From Halanaerobiales bacterium (GTDB taxonomy: Bacteria > Bacillota > Halanaerobiia > Halanaerobiales > Halanaerobiaceae), in assembly GCA_016278485.1 (NCBI GenBank), contig JADQBT010000003.1, positions 1-64,000 on the forward strand: 64,000 nucleotides of DNA, in the 5' to 3' direction. How positions within the stretch are numbered: the stretch's first letter is position 1; the number at the start of each line of letters is the position of its first letter. Below, in pieces: positions 1-8,823 of this stretch. A program made the position numbers and the translations under genes. The notes below the pieces were generated by a model. It had not been told where the DNA came from. It saw nothing but the letters and a program-made list of their open reading frames with translations, and made no database searches.

Positions 1-45
1 GGAGTCTTCTTTCTATTTTTTTATACAATATCTCCAAAACTTATT

Positions 46-846
46 TTACACTAACATTTTTGTAGATAGTACATTTTTTGTGGCTTGAGTCATTGAAACA
101 TTTAAATCAAGATCTTCCATCATTTTCACAACATTAACTATTTCGTCATATTTACGTTTAATATGTCTATCATTTGACTCAATTAATCTATTTACTTCAC
201 TAATAAAACCATTAAGATACCAAGTTTTATCAATTGATTCAAGTACAATGTCTGTGATATGATAATGATCTGTTACTTTCATTAATTCCAATAATAATGC
301 TTCTGTACCTTTAGTATATATACTCCTACATAATTTGGTTGCAGAAGCCTGACCGGCTAACTCTCCAACATATTTTATATTCATACCTAAGTTCTTTAAA
401 TTTTTGAATATTTGTTTATTACCTAATCCACTTAAATAAATAGGCACCTTATGTTTAAAATTAATAACAGAACCCATGATTGCCCCATCAAAATAATCTA
501 CCATTTCTTCCTGGGCCAGTTCACCCTCTAGCTCCATATCAGCAGGAGAACTGGCAGTAAGGTCAATATATGCTCCATTTTTAATTAAAGGTATAAAATC
601 TTGGGCAACAGAAAGTGCAACAGAACAAGGCACTAAAGAAAAAACAATGTCTAAACCATTGATAAATTCTACTTTACTATTGTACAGTTCCACATTACTA
701 CTCTGAGCCAGCTTAATATATTTATCAATCTGATTATCATATGCTCGCAAGCCTTGATAACCCGAGGTAGTTAATCCATCAGATAAAGCTTGACCTGCCT
801 CACCAAAACCAATTATTCCTATCTTTGGTTTAAATATTTGCATCAC
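46..846 (-). CDS. NAD(P)-binding dehydrogenase of the DUF1932 / 6-phosphogluconate dehydrogenase-like superfamily
   Basis: The N-terminus has a Rossmann fold with a GxGxxG motif (GFGEAG, about residues 13-18). The C-terminal half carries the stretch ASATKLCRSIYTKGTEALLLE-like that marks DUF1932 proteins, related to 3-hydroxyisobutyrate dehydrogenase. By family it should oxidise or reduce a 3-hydroxy or 2-hydroxy acid with NAD(P) in the cytoplasm. It is the last gene of the operon that carries the first TTT transporter, so its substrate is probably the imported acid or a product of it. The start is either GTG at 846 or ATG three bases later, and an AAGAAGG-like site lies directly in front. The substrate is unknown. 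Confidence 0.8.
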   Translation of the reverse strand: MMQIFKPKIGIIGFGEAGQALSDGLTTSGYQGLRAYDNQIDKYIKLAQSSNVELYNSKVEFINGLDIVFSLVPCSVALSVAQDFIPLIKNGAYIDLTASSPADMELEGELAQEEMVDYFDGAIMGSVINFKHKVPIYLSGLGNKQIFKNLKNLGMNIKYVGELAGQASATKLCRSIYTKGTEALLLELMKVTDHYHITDIVLESIDKTWYLNGFISEVNRLIESNDRHIKRKYDEIVNVVKMMEDLDLNVSMTQATKNVLSTKMLV

Positions 847-858
847 CTTCTTTTCTCT

Positions 859-1839
859 TTATCCGATTACTTTACCCTCATTAATTACTACTTTATCATC
901 AAACTTGACAGTTGGATTACTAATCATTACATCATAATGAATATCTGCCTTAACATCTCCACCTAAATTATGACTAGTGCCAATACCTATATGACTACTT
1001 CCATAAACACCATGATCATTTAACATAGTACCATTAAAATCTTTTATTTCTGGATTTAGACCAAGTGCTATTTGAGCAATATTTAATACACCTTCACTGC
1101 CCAGACTTTTAAGTAAATCATCCAAATACTTAGCATCTTTACCTCCGGAAATACTCTTTATCATACCAGCTTCAATTTTCATGGTTATAGGTGCATCAAC
1201 CACACCTATGCCAAAGTTAGAAACTGCACCATCTATAACCACTACCCCAGATGCAGTATGCTCAGCAGGAGATATATTGGCCTCAATATTAGGAACAGAA
1301 GAATACATACCAGGTTCATCAACTATACACGCATGTGAGTTACCATTTCTTCCAGCCAGAGAAGCATAAAAATCTGTTCCACCTGGAGAAGTTATCCGTA
1401 TTTCTTCTGCCTCAGTAAAGTATCTTCCAAAACGCAAACATTCAGCTCGTTGTTTTTCAAAATCTGCTTTTATACCACCAATATACATCTGTTCTTCAAC
1501 AAAAGCTGACATAGCAAGTGCCCTAGCTCCATTAGCAAGAGCCTTATGAACTGCTTCAGAATGAGAAATAGATTTAGCAACTGGCATAATCAATAGATCT
1601 GCATCTAGCATGGCTTGAAAAATCATAGATGGTGGTTCCTGACCATCAAACTCATTTGGCATCATCACAGCAGTAACTGGTTCAACACCTTTTCCTAACA
1701 TAACTCCGTATAATAATTTAGCTATATTCAATCTTTCTGGATCGGTGATAATTAAAACTTTTTCTCCTTTTTCGACTCTAGCACAGGTATTCACTATTTT
1801 TTCTGCTCCCTGCATCATCAATACTTCTTTTCCTCTCAT
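859..1839 (-). CDS. M29 aminopeptidase T / NicX-like protein
   Basis: This 326-residue protein resembles the leucyl aminopeptidase (aminopeptidase T) family, which also includes the NicX ring-cleaving dioxygenases. The visible family features are the GGTDF segment, the acidic VDEPGMYSSVPNIEA region and a C-terminal DHGVYGSSHIGIG plus HYDVMI metal-site-like segment rich in His and Asp. The family binds a divalent metal; which reaction applies here is open. A NicX-type oxygenase would be odd in an anaerobe, so hydrolysis is more likely. It sits between TctA and the DUF1932 dehydrogenase in a tight operon. A GAGGAGAG site stands at normal distance from the ATG at 1839. Confidence 0.7.
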   Translation of the reverse strand: MRGKEVLMMQGAEKIVNTCARVEKGEKVLIITDPERLNIAKLLYGVMLGKGVEPVTAVMMPNEFDGQEPPSMIFQAMLDADLLIMPVAKSISHSEAVHKALANGARALAMSAFVEEQMYIGGIKADFEKQRAECLRFGRYFTEAEEIRITSPGGTDFYASLAGRNGNSHACIVDEPGMYSSVPNIEANISPAEHTASGVVVIDGAVSNFGIGVVDAPITMKIEAGMIKSISGGKDAKYLDDLLKSLGSEGVLNIAQIALGLNPEIKDFNGTMLNDHGVYGSSHIGIGTSHNLGGDVKADIHYDVMISNPTVKFDDKVVINEGKVIG

Positions 1840-1840
1840 A

Positions 1841-3343
1841 TTAAAAACTCTCCTCTATATTATTGGCTTCCCTATGATGTTTTATTGTTTTATGAATAAA
1901 TGGCCAAAGCACAGAAACTAATGCTAATCCTAAGAAAATAGCTGAAAATGGTCTTGTAAAAAATACAAGTGCATTATTATCGAAAATTAACATCGCTCTT
2001 CTAAAAGAAGTTTCAATTAACTCACCAAGTACTAAACCTAAAACAATTGGAGCCGGTGAAAATCCTGCTTTTTTTATTACAAAACCAACAAGACCTGCAA
2101 TAAGCATAATCCATACATCAGCAACATTATTACTTAGGGAGTATGAACCGATCAGACAAAGAACCATGACAATAGGATTTAGAATATAAATTGGTATCCT
2201 AGTTACCTGTGCAAAACCCTTTGCGCCTACCAGACCAACTACCAAAAACAATATGTTGGCAAGACCCATAGCTACAAATATTGAGTAGACGAACTTAGGC
2301 TGTGTCGCAAATAATAATGGACCTGGTCGTAGACCTTGAATCATTAGTCCACCTAGAATTACCGCTGTTGTTGAACTACCAGGAATACCCAGAGTCAATG
2401 TAGGAACCATAGCTCCACCTGTAGCAGCATTGTTTGCTGTTTCCGGAGCAGCTACACCCTCTAACAGACCAGTCCCAAATTTTTCTGGAGTTTTAGACCA
2501 TCTTTTTGCTTCATTATAACCAATAAATGACGCTACTGTTCCTCCTTCAGCTGGTAGAATTCCAACAAATGTACCAATAACTGCTGAACGAAGAATACTC
2601 CATTTCAAAGGCCATATTTCTTTAAAACTTGGTAAAAGTCCTGATATTGCAGTATTTGTATCATTTTTAACGTAAGATTCTGCCTGCCTAAAAATTTCTG
2701 CTGCTGCAAAAAGTCCGATCATGACTGGAATAAAACTAATTCCTGAAGTCATATTTACTGAACCAAATGTGAATCTTGGAAAACCGGTTAAAGCATCCAT
2801 ACCAACAGTAGCAAGAAAGATTCCAATAAAACCACCTATCATATTTTTTAATTCATTACCAGAAGAAATATTAGCAACCATACTCACACCAAATATTGCA
2901 AGACTAAAATATTCTGGATCAGCAAACCGCAGAGCAACATTAGCTACTTGAGGAGCAATAAATATTAAAACGACAACACTAAAAAGTCCTCCAAAACCTG
3001 ATGCAATTACTGCAGTGCCCAAAGCCTTTCCTGCATGCCCCTGTTTAGATAGTTCATAACCATCTAGAGTTGTTACTGCTGCAGCAGGAGTTCCAGGAGT
3101 ATTGACAAGTATAGCAGATATTGACCCACCGTATGTTGCACCACAATAAAGTGCGCTTAACATACCAATGGCAGGTATGGGATCCATAAAAAATGTAAAT
3201 GGAACAATCAATGCGGCACCCATAGTAGCCGATAAACCTGGTAAAGCACCTATGGTCATTCCAGATACAACACCAATAAGCACAGCTAAGAAATTTGCTG
3301 GTTGAAAGATTGCTTCTACACCTAACATAATTAATTCAAACAA
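1841..3343 (-). CDS. tctA: tripartite tricarboxylate transporter large permease (TctA family), copy 1
   Basis: A 500-residue protein made almost wholly of hydrophobic helices, the normal size for TctA. It has the two family signatures, GALPGLSATMGAALIVPFTF near the N-terminus and NTPGTPAAAVTTLDGYE after it, and a second pseudo-repeat (PAEGGTVASFIGYNEAKRWS). TctA forms the ion-coupled channel in the inner membrane and takes a carboxylate delivered by the TctC binding protein. It follows TctB and TctC in the order TctC-TctB-TctA. The substrate cannot be read from sequence; TTT systems carry citrate, tartrate, aromatic acids, sulfolactate and others. Confidence 0.93.
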   Translation of the reverse strand: MFELIMLGVEAIFQPANFLAVLIGVVSGMTIGALPGLSATMGAALIVPFTFFMDPIPAIGMLSALYCGATYGGSISAILVNTPGTPAAAVTTLDGYELSKQGHAGKALGTAVIASGFGGLFSVVVLIFIAPQVANVALRFADPEYFSLAIFGVSMVANISSGNELKNMIGGFIGIFLATVGMDALTGFPRFTFGSVNMTSGISFIPVMIGLFAAAEIFRQAESYVKNDTNTAISGLLPSFKEIWPLKWSILRSAVIGTFVGILPAEGGTVASFIGYNEAKRWSKTPEKFGTGLLEGVAAPETANNAATGGAMVPTLTLGIPGSSTTAVILGGLMIQGLRPGPLLFATQPKFVYSIFVAMGLANILFLVVGLVGAKGFAQVTRIPIYILNPIVMVLCLIGSYSLSNNVADVWIMLIAGLVGFVIKKAGFSPAPIVLGLVLGELIETSFRRAMLIFDNNALVFFTRPFSAIFLGLALVSVLWPFIHKTIKHHREANNIEESF

Positions 3344-3355
3344 TTTAACACCCCC

Positions 3356-3835
3356 TTAATAAAATAATGCATCTATGATGCCTTTTGGCATCCTTACAGA
3401 AAGTAGTTTATAGAATAACAGAAAAGCCCCTAATGTTACCAAAGTTGGTGTTAAAAACAACACTTTTAGCTTCCTCTGCCCCCAAATAATCAAAAATGAT
3501 AAAACAAAAAAGAAAATCGTTGTAAATCCTCCCAACAAAGTAAATGAAAACCCAACCAAAACTGAAATGACAATTGTTCCAATAAATCTTTTTCGTTTTT
3601 CATCCGGTACTTTTTTAACCTTTTTTTGTTCTTCCGGATAACGGTAAGCTTGATAGGCAAGTATTAAATTAAACATAACTATCAAAAGTAATATTAAGCG
3701 CGGGAAAAATCTCGGACCTAATCGGTTACCCTGATTTTTTGATTCCTGAATCATGAATGTTGAACCAAACAATAAACATGCTATAAGAATAAAAATTAAT
3801 GCTGTAAATAAGGTGGGATTTTTTTTCATGCGCAT
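3356..3835 (-). CDS. tctB: tripartite tricarboxylate transporter small membrane subunit (TctB family), copy 1
   Basis: This 159-residue protein has four predicted membrane helices: residues about 8-28, 43-63, 85-108 and 112-150. A basic, Lys-rich loop (EEQKKVKKVPDEKRKR) lies between the second and third. Size and layout fit TctB, the poorly conserved small partner of TctA in the inner membrane. It lies 12 bases upstream of tctA and is separated from tctC by a hairpin. Sequence conservation in this family is low, so the call rests on topology and position between tctC and tctA. Confidence 0.87.
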   Translation of the reverse strand: MRMKKNPTLFTALIFILIACLLFGSTFMIQESKNQGNRLGPRFFPRLILLLIVMFNLILAYQAYRYPEEQKKVKKVPDEKRKRFIGTIVISVLVGFSFTLLGGFTTIFFFVLSFLIIWGQRKLKVLFLTPTLVTLGAFLLFYKLLSVRMPKGIIDALFY

Positions 3836-3856
3836 TTACTCCTTTCTATACTTTGC

Positions 3857-3879
3857 CGGGGAGCTATCATTGCCCCCCG
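3857..3879 (-). other. intercistronic hairpin between tctC and tctB
   Basis: Bases 3857-3864 (CGGGGAGC) pair with 3872-3879 (GCCCCCCG) with one mismatch and a 7-base loop. It has no U-tract on the minus strand, so it is not a classic terminator. It may protect the 3' end of the tctC message or reduce read-through, giving more binding protein than permease. The second TTT operon has a hairpin at the same place. Confidence 0.6.
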
Positions 3880-3894
3880 ACTTATATTAATAAA

Positions 3895-4836
3895 CTATAG
3901 CCCTACATCCTCTATACCTTCAGCAAATACACTCCATTGTTTTTCAATAAATGTTTTGAATTCTTTTGCGTTCTTAACATTATATTCCATACCATTATCC
4001 TTTAAAAATTCTTGGTAGATTTCAGCTTGAGTAGCCTCAGCCAAAATAGATTCAATTTTACTTACAACTGCTGGATCTGTACCTTTCTTAACAGCAACTC
4101 CACGCCAGGTACCGAACTGAATATCATAACCTTCCTCTAGAGCGGTTGGTGTGTCAGGTAATATACCAAGTCTTTTATCACTCAAAGTAGCGATTACATT
4201 CAGATTATTTGCATCAACCTGGCCCATTATTTCTGATGGATTGGAAATAAATACATCGATCACACCACTTAAAGCAGCAACCATAACCTCAGCTCCACTT
4301 TCAAATACTATTGGGTCATACTTGACACCTGTTTTCTTGGCAAAAGTATTAATAGCAATATGATCATTTCCACCCAGATGAGTTAATCCCCACTTAAGTG
4401 TTCTTGATTTACCAACTTCTATAAGATCCTCAAGTGTTTTTATATCGCTTTTTTCATTTACAACTATTGTCTGGGGATCATGATTGAGCATAAAAACTGG
4501 TATCCAATCTTCGAATGTAGAATCAACCAATCCTCTTTCAGTTGTAGTAATTAAAGTGTTTGTAACGAATAACCAAGTATAGCCATCTGCTTTTGCATCT
4601 TGTACATATGACATAGCTCTAGCCCCACTGCCACCAGGCATATTTTTAATAACTAATGGGATTTCCATATCTTTACGAATTGGAATACCAACAGTTCTAG
4701 CAGTTGTATCAGAGCCACCACCAGGACTGGACCAGAGAATCCATTCAATTTCATCTTCCGGATAAGCCGCTAAACCCAGACTACTAACAGTCAACAAAAA
4801 GATTACTAATAAACTAAGAATCATGATTTTCTTCAA
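3895..4836 (-). CDS. tctC: tripartite tricarboxylate transporter substrate-binding protein (TctC/Bug family), copy 1
   Basis: A 313-residue periplasmic solute-binding protein. The N-terminus is a Sec signal peptide (MKKIMILSLLVIFLLTVSSL) ending near AAYP, with no lipobox Cys, which suggests a true periplasm. The mature part shows Bug-family features: the WSSPGGGSDTTAR ligand loop and NMPGGSGARAMSYV. It captures a carboxylate and hands it to TctA/B. It is the first transporter gene after the redox genes. A gap of 90 bases to the gene upstream carries no clear promoter, so it may be transcribed from further upstream. Confidence 0.92.
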   Translation of the reverse strand: MKKIMILSLLVIFLLTVSSLGLAAYPEDEIEWILWSSPGGGSDTTARTVGIPIRKDMEIPLVIKNMPGGSGARAMSYVQDAKADGYTWLFVTNTLITTTERGLVDSTFEDWIPVFMLNHDPQTIVVNEKSDIKTLEDLIEVGKSRTLKWGLTHLGGNDHIAINTFAKKTGVKYDPIVFESGAEVMVAALSGVIDVFISNPSEIMGQVDANNLNVIATLSDKRLGILPDTPTALEEGYDIQFGTWRGVAVKKGTDPAVVSKIESILAEATQAEIYQEFLKDNGMEYNVKNAKEFKTFIEKQWSVFAEGIEDVGL

Positions 4837-4926
4837 AATATATTACCCCCTTGATTTTTTTTGATATGTTCTCTCAGATCTTAACAACCAGCTCAGCTAA
4901 ACTTACCTCCTTTCAAAGAATTTAGC

Positions 4927-5571
4927 TTATGCTTCTATATGGTAAAGTGGCATAATTTCTTTAAGCATTATTGCTGCTCGTTCATGGTTAAAAATTCCAC
5001 ATATACATGGTTTAGCTAATACTACTGCTGCTTGGTCAATAGTCAATCTGCCTTTTTTTATTTTCGTTATCATTTCTTCTACCAAACCTGGTGCTACCAT
5101 TGCATGTCCGCACATAGTTGTAATTTTCCGAAAATTACTGTCTGGCAGATTCTCTACTGCACCATGTGTTCCCATTGCCAAATTAATAGAATGGGGATCA
5201 ACATTCATTTCAGACAGTACTTCTTTCACAAGAGATTGCAAACCACTAACTGTTACCGATAAACCCAAATCAGCTTCAATTACTCTTGTCAACACCTCCT
5301 TGAATTTTTCTCGACTATTAAAAACACACCTTATTCGCGAATTATTTTTTGTAGTGTCTTTGATTACTTGAACATCAATACCCGATAAAATATTCATTCC
5401 TTTTTCGTAACAGCCATAATTTGTTGGTCCTACATCAAAAACTATATCTATCAATTTTCTAATTTTTTCAGCAGCTCCCTTATCATTGTAAGTAATGGCC
5501 GGAGTGATTAATAGTAGGAAGTCATCTTTTAGACTTTCAACTGATCCTTCTCGATGTAATGTATGAGTCAT
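4927..5571 (-). CDS. protein of unknown function, Cys-containing, redox-operon partner
   Basis: I do not recognise the family of this 214-residue soluble protein. It has no signal peptide or membrane helix. Conserved-looking features are a YGCYEKG segment, TMCGHAMV and a C-terminal KPCICGIFNHERAA with closely spaced Cys and His that could bind a metal or cluster. It lies 5 bases from the ferredoxin-domain gene upstream, so both were probably inherited as a pair. An enzyme subunit acting on the imported acid is a guess from context alone. Confidence 0.6.
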   Translation of the reverse strand: MTHTLHREGSVESLKDDFLLLITPAITYNDKGAAEKIRKLIDIVFDVGPTNYGCYEKGMNILSGIDVQVIKDTTKNNSRIRCVFNSREKFKEVLTRVIEADLGLSVTVSGLQSLVKEVLSEMNVDPHSINLAMGTHGAVENLPDSNFRKITTMCGHAMVAPGLVEEMITKIKKGRLTIDQAAVVLAKPCICGIFNHERAAIMLKEIMPLYHIEA

Positions 5572-5576
5572 ATACT

Positions 5577-6305
5577 CTAAGCCTCCTCATCATTAAGTCT
5601 GCCGATGCCAATATTTATTTTAGCATTTGGCCTTGAACTGAAATTTGATTTTTCTAATTCTTCTTTTACTCTAATTTTCATTCCTTCATCATAGTTAGTT
5701 ATTAAATCCATCGTAAATACAGTATCAATCTCTTTACTAATGGTAGCTATAACTTCTAGACACTTCTTAAGTTCTGATTCTTTAATCGTAAATTCTACAA
5801 TTGCCGACAATACTCGTTCACCTAAAACCTTATCTTTTAATTTGCCCGTTTTTGTATCTTCCATTAAACCAGAAACTGGATTCTTTTCTTCAAATGTGTT
5901 AAATCCTTCCTTGGCAAGTGCCATCGTTATTTTTTCTAATTCACTAATTTTAGTTCCTACAGTGGGTCTACCAACTTCAAGACCGATTCCGAGTTCACCT
6001 TTTCTAAAGCGGTTTGTAACATCATTTGTTTTTACCTCTTCAGTACCTCTTCCCGGCATATTTGTCTCTTTATGATTTGTTGTTGGATCACTAAAAAATT
6101 TCCTGACAGAGCGGGGAAAATCAAAAACATCATCTGCTTCTTTTAAAGCATCAACAGGACAAATTTCTGAACGAAGACAAGTTCCACATTCAAAACAAAG
6201 ATCCTGTGAAATTTTACTTATTCCCTCGTGAAAATTTATTGCTCTAGCGGAACAGTATGGTTGACAACGACCACATCCAACACATTTGCTGGCAATAACT
6301 TTCAT
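5577..6305 (-). CDS. ferredoxin-domain protein with unknown C-terminal domain
   Basis: Residues 1-55 hold two [4Fe-4S] motifs: CVGCGRCQPYCS, and CFECGTCLRSEICP with a wider final spacing. The rest (about 90-242) is a soluble domain I cannot assign, with a GLEVGRPTVGTKISELEK segment. The start has an AGAGGTG ribosome site. It sits between the FAD/NAD oxidoreductase and the unknown Cys protein, so it probably passes electrons between the flavoprotein or CooS-like protein and another partner. The C-terminal domain may be the catalytic or docking part. Confidence 0.7.
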   Translation of the reverse strand: MKVIASKCVGCGRCQPYCSARAINFHEGISKISQDLCFECGTCLRSEICPVDALKEADDVFDFPRSVRKFFSDPTTNHKETNMPGRGTEEVKTNDVTNRFRKGELGIGLEVGRPTVGTKISELEKITMALAKEGFNTFEEKNPVSGLMEDTKTGKLKDKVLGERVLSAIVEFTIKESELKKCLEVIATISKEIDTVFTMDLITNYDEGMKIRVKEELEKSNFSSRPNAKINIGIGRLNDEEA

Positions 6306-6318
6306 CTTACACCTCTTT

Positions 6319-7536
6319 TCAAAATATATAGTTTGCTAATACATTATTTGGAGCCAATAGTTCTTCCTTATTTGTAACTAATTTTTGATTAACTATTAAC
6401 TGTTTTAAAAATCCGGCATTTTTTATATCACCGATTAAGACTGCTCCCACTAATTTATCAGCTGCAAAAAACAATTTTTTATATTCTTGCTTTAATTTAT
6501 TTTCATATTTAAATATTTTTAATTCAGGTAATTCCTCTACTTGACCCAGTGCTATCAATGGCAAAGCGAAAATATCAACTGCATTCATATTAATGTTACC
6601 AGAATAAGCAATAGCTTTTCCTGCCATATTTGAAGCTGCCGTAATACCCTGCAAAACGGCATCAGGCCAAATGGAATTTAGTTGTCTACACTGGTAAGCA
6701 ATATTATAACTTTCTATAACATCACCAGCTGCATAGATATCAGTTTCTTCAGTACTTAAATTATCATCTGTCAGAATACCCCAATCTACGCTAATTTTAG
6801 TTCCATCTATAAAATTAACGTTAGGACTAACTCCTTTACCAATGACTGCAAAATCGGCTTCGATATGACCAAATTCCAACTTCAATTTGAGTTTTTCTTT
6901 TTCTTCTTTAATTTCTATAATTTTTATGCCAGTTTTAATCTCAATTCCGTTCTTAATTAATTGATCCGCAATGATAGTAGCAGACTCTTGGTCAAGAACC
7001 TGAGATAATACCTGTTGTGAGCTAATTAAAATAGTGACATCAAGACCTCTTCGTCTAAGAGCCTGAGCCATTTTCAAACTAACAAGTCCACCACCCATGA
7101 TTACACACTTACCGCCAATATTTATTTTTTCATTAATTTTTTTTATATCAACAAGGGTCCGAACTGTATAAATTTTATCAGAATCAATTCGAGTTACAGA
7201 TGGCCTTTTCGGGTCACCGCCAGTTGCAATCAATAATTTGTCATATTCAATAATTTTACCATTACTTATTTTGACCGTTTTACGCTTTTTATTTATAGAA
7301 ACTACTTTAACATCTTCATAATAATTTACATTTTCTTGCTTAAAAAAATCATTATCATAAATGTAAAGATCCTTTTCTTCAATTTTATTTTCCAAATAAA
7401 ATGTCGTCAAAATTCTGGAATAAGGAGGATTTGGCTCACCATTAATCAATGTTATTTCTGGTTCAGGAAGCAACTTATCTAAATACAAGGCTGCATTTAT
7501 ACCAGCCGGACCACAACCACTAATGACAAATTTCAT
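6319..7536 (-). CDS. FAD-dependent pyridine nucleotide oxidoreductase (rubredoxin/ferredoxin reductase-like)
   Basis: A 405-residue two-dinucleotide-binding-domain flavoprotein. The FAD motif GCGPAGINAALYL is at the N-terminus, an NAD(P)-binding GGGLVSLKMAQALRRRG follows mid-protein, and the FAD-closing IYAAGDV comes later. It should move electrons between NAD(P)H and an iron-sulfur protein. The start at 7536 is preferred because GGAGG lies at proper distance before it; a more upstream ATG overlaps that site. It is encoded next to the CooS-like protein and the ferredoxins, as NADH-linked reductases often are beside CODH genes. Confidence 0.82.
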   Translation of the reverse strand: MKFVISGCGPAGINAALYLDKLLPEPEITLINGEPNPPYSRILTTFYLENKIEEKDLYIYDNDFFKQENVNYYEDVKVVSINKKRKTVKISNGKIIEYDKLLIATGGDPKRPSVTRIDSDKIYTVRTLVDIKKINEKINIGGKCVIMGGGLVSLKMAQALRRRGLDVTILISSQQVLSQVLDQESATIIADQLIKNGIEIKTGIKIIEIKEEKEKLKLKLEFGHIEADFAVIGKGVSPNVNFIDGTKISVDWGILTDDNLSTEETDIYAAGDVIESYNIAYQCRQLNSIWPDAVLQGITAASNMAGKAIAYSGNINMNAVDIFALPLIALGQVEELPELKIFKYENKLKQEYKKLFFAADKLVGAVLIGDIKNAGFLKQLIVNQKLVTNKEELLAPNNVLANYIF

Positions 7537-7554
7537 TATTAATACCTCCATCTA

Positions 7555-8823
7555 TCACTTTAAAATACCTGTGATCTGTTCAAGTGAATATCCTTCAGAT
7601 TTTATTTTTAAATTTTTATTTTCCTGATTAAGCATCTCTTTGAACTCTGCGAAAGGTGGAACTAAAGCTTTTGACAACACATAAGTATTAATACCCTGTA
7701 ATGATAAATAAACTGCCTGTGTCATTGCCTTCATTTGACTTAATTCTGGAAATATAGCTACAACCTCTTTATCAACACCATAATGATTAGCAACCTTTTT
7801 AAAAGTAGGTGTAGTAAAACAGCTACCTAAATAGTAGATTGGGTCACTAGCAGAAAAATATTTATTTAGACCCATCGCAGCACATCCACTTGTCAACACC
7901 GTATAACCGGATTGAAGTAAATGCTCTGTTACTTTAAATAATTTATAATCTTGAGAATTCCTTATATTATTACATCCTGCCACTAAAGCTATTTTTTTAG
8001 CCTGCTTAAGCCCAGTTTCGTAATCAGTACTGAATTGAAAATCTAGATTATCGAGTTCACTCATTTCATCACTTTCAATACTATCAATCATCTCTTCCGA
8101 GAAATCATTTTCATAAACAAATGGTATCTCATACTTTTTAGCCAGATTTTTAAGCGCAGGTTTTCCACATCCTGATCCAACTAATAATAAGTCTGGGAAG
8201 TTAGTCATTAATATAAATTCCTGACTTCCATAATTGGTAATCGGTTTAACTCCAGGATAGTAATATTCGTTTAAAAGAGAATATAATGAAATATCATTTC
8301 TTTTCTTTAACTGTTTTAAGGTATTTGCTGATATTAAGCCTGAAAGAACTACTTTCTTTTTGCCAGGTTCAAACTTTGCAGAGATATCTTGCTGATCTTC
8401 TTTTAAATCGAGTTTATCAAAAGATTTTTTTAATAATGTATTTAATTTATTTAATAAAACTGTTCTTTCTAAATTCATACCTCCATTTAACCAGTTATTT
8501 AACTCCCGATATTCTTTATTTAGAGTCCAATCTTCAACTACATAATTGACTGGTGCTAATCCAGATAAAAGCTGAACTGCCAAATTTTCTGTAGCAATAG
8601 TCAAACCATCTCTACCACAGCTTCCATATTTAGCATTGTTTTCAAAAGGATCTATGCGGCAAGGACCTTGCCAACACTTTGTACAACAAAGACCTAGTTC
8701 TCCAAAACCACAATGGGGCAGATTATCTTCATGCATATCCCAGGTTAAATCTATATTTTTTTTCTTTGCTGCAAGAACATATTTATCTGCAAGAGGGTCA
8801 ATTGATTTTTTTCTTATTTTCAT
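7555..8823 (-). CDS. short CooS-like protein (mini-CooS type, Ni-CO dehydrogenase/HCP superfamily)
   Basis: This 422-residue protein aligns to CO dehydrogenase CooS but is about 200 residues short. Cys38, 46, 47, 50, 55 and 69 have the exact spacing of the D- and B-cluster ligands of CooS (39, 47, 48, 51, 56, 70 in Carboxydothermus CODH-II, from memory). Later come Cys219, GCNN Cys284, SGC Cys314 and GSC Cys335, which match only part of the C-cluster ligand set; the region that should hold the C-cluster His and one Cys is shortened. The B/D wire is kept while the Ni-Fe site must differ. CO oxidation is therefore doubtful. It lies between a CooF-like ferredoxin and a flavoprotein. Confidence 0.78.
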   Translation of the reverse strand: MKIRKKSIDPLADKYVLAAKKKNIDLTWDMHEDNLPHCGFGELGLCCTKCWQGPCRIDPFENNAKYGSCGRDGLTIATENLAVQLLSGLAPVNYVVEDWTLNKEYRELNNWLNGGMNLERTVLLNKLNTLLKKSFDKLDLKEDQQDISAKFEPGKKKVVLSGLISANTLKQLKKRNDISLYSLLNEYYYPGVKPITNYGSQEFILMTNFPDLLLVGSGCGKPALKNLAKKYEIPFVYENDFSEEMIDSIESDEMSELDNLDFQFSTDYETGLKQAKKIALVAGCNNIRNSQDYKLFKVTEHLLQSGYTVLTSGCAAMGLNKYFSASDPIYYLGSCFTTPTFKKVANHYGVDKEVVAIFPELSQMKAMTQAVYLSLQGINTYVLSKALVPPFAEFKEMLNQENKNLKIKSEGYSLEQITGILK

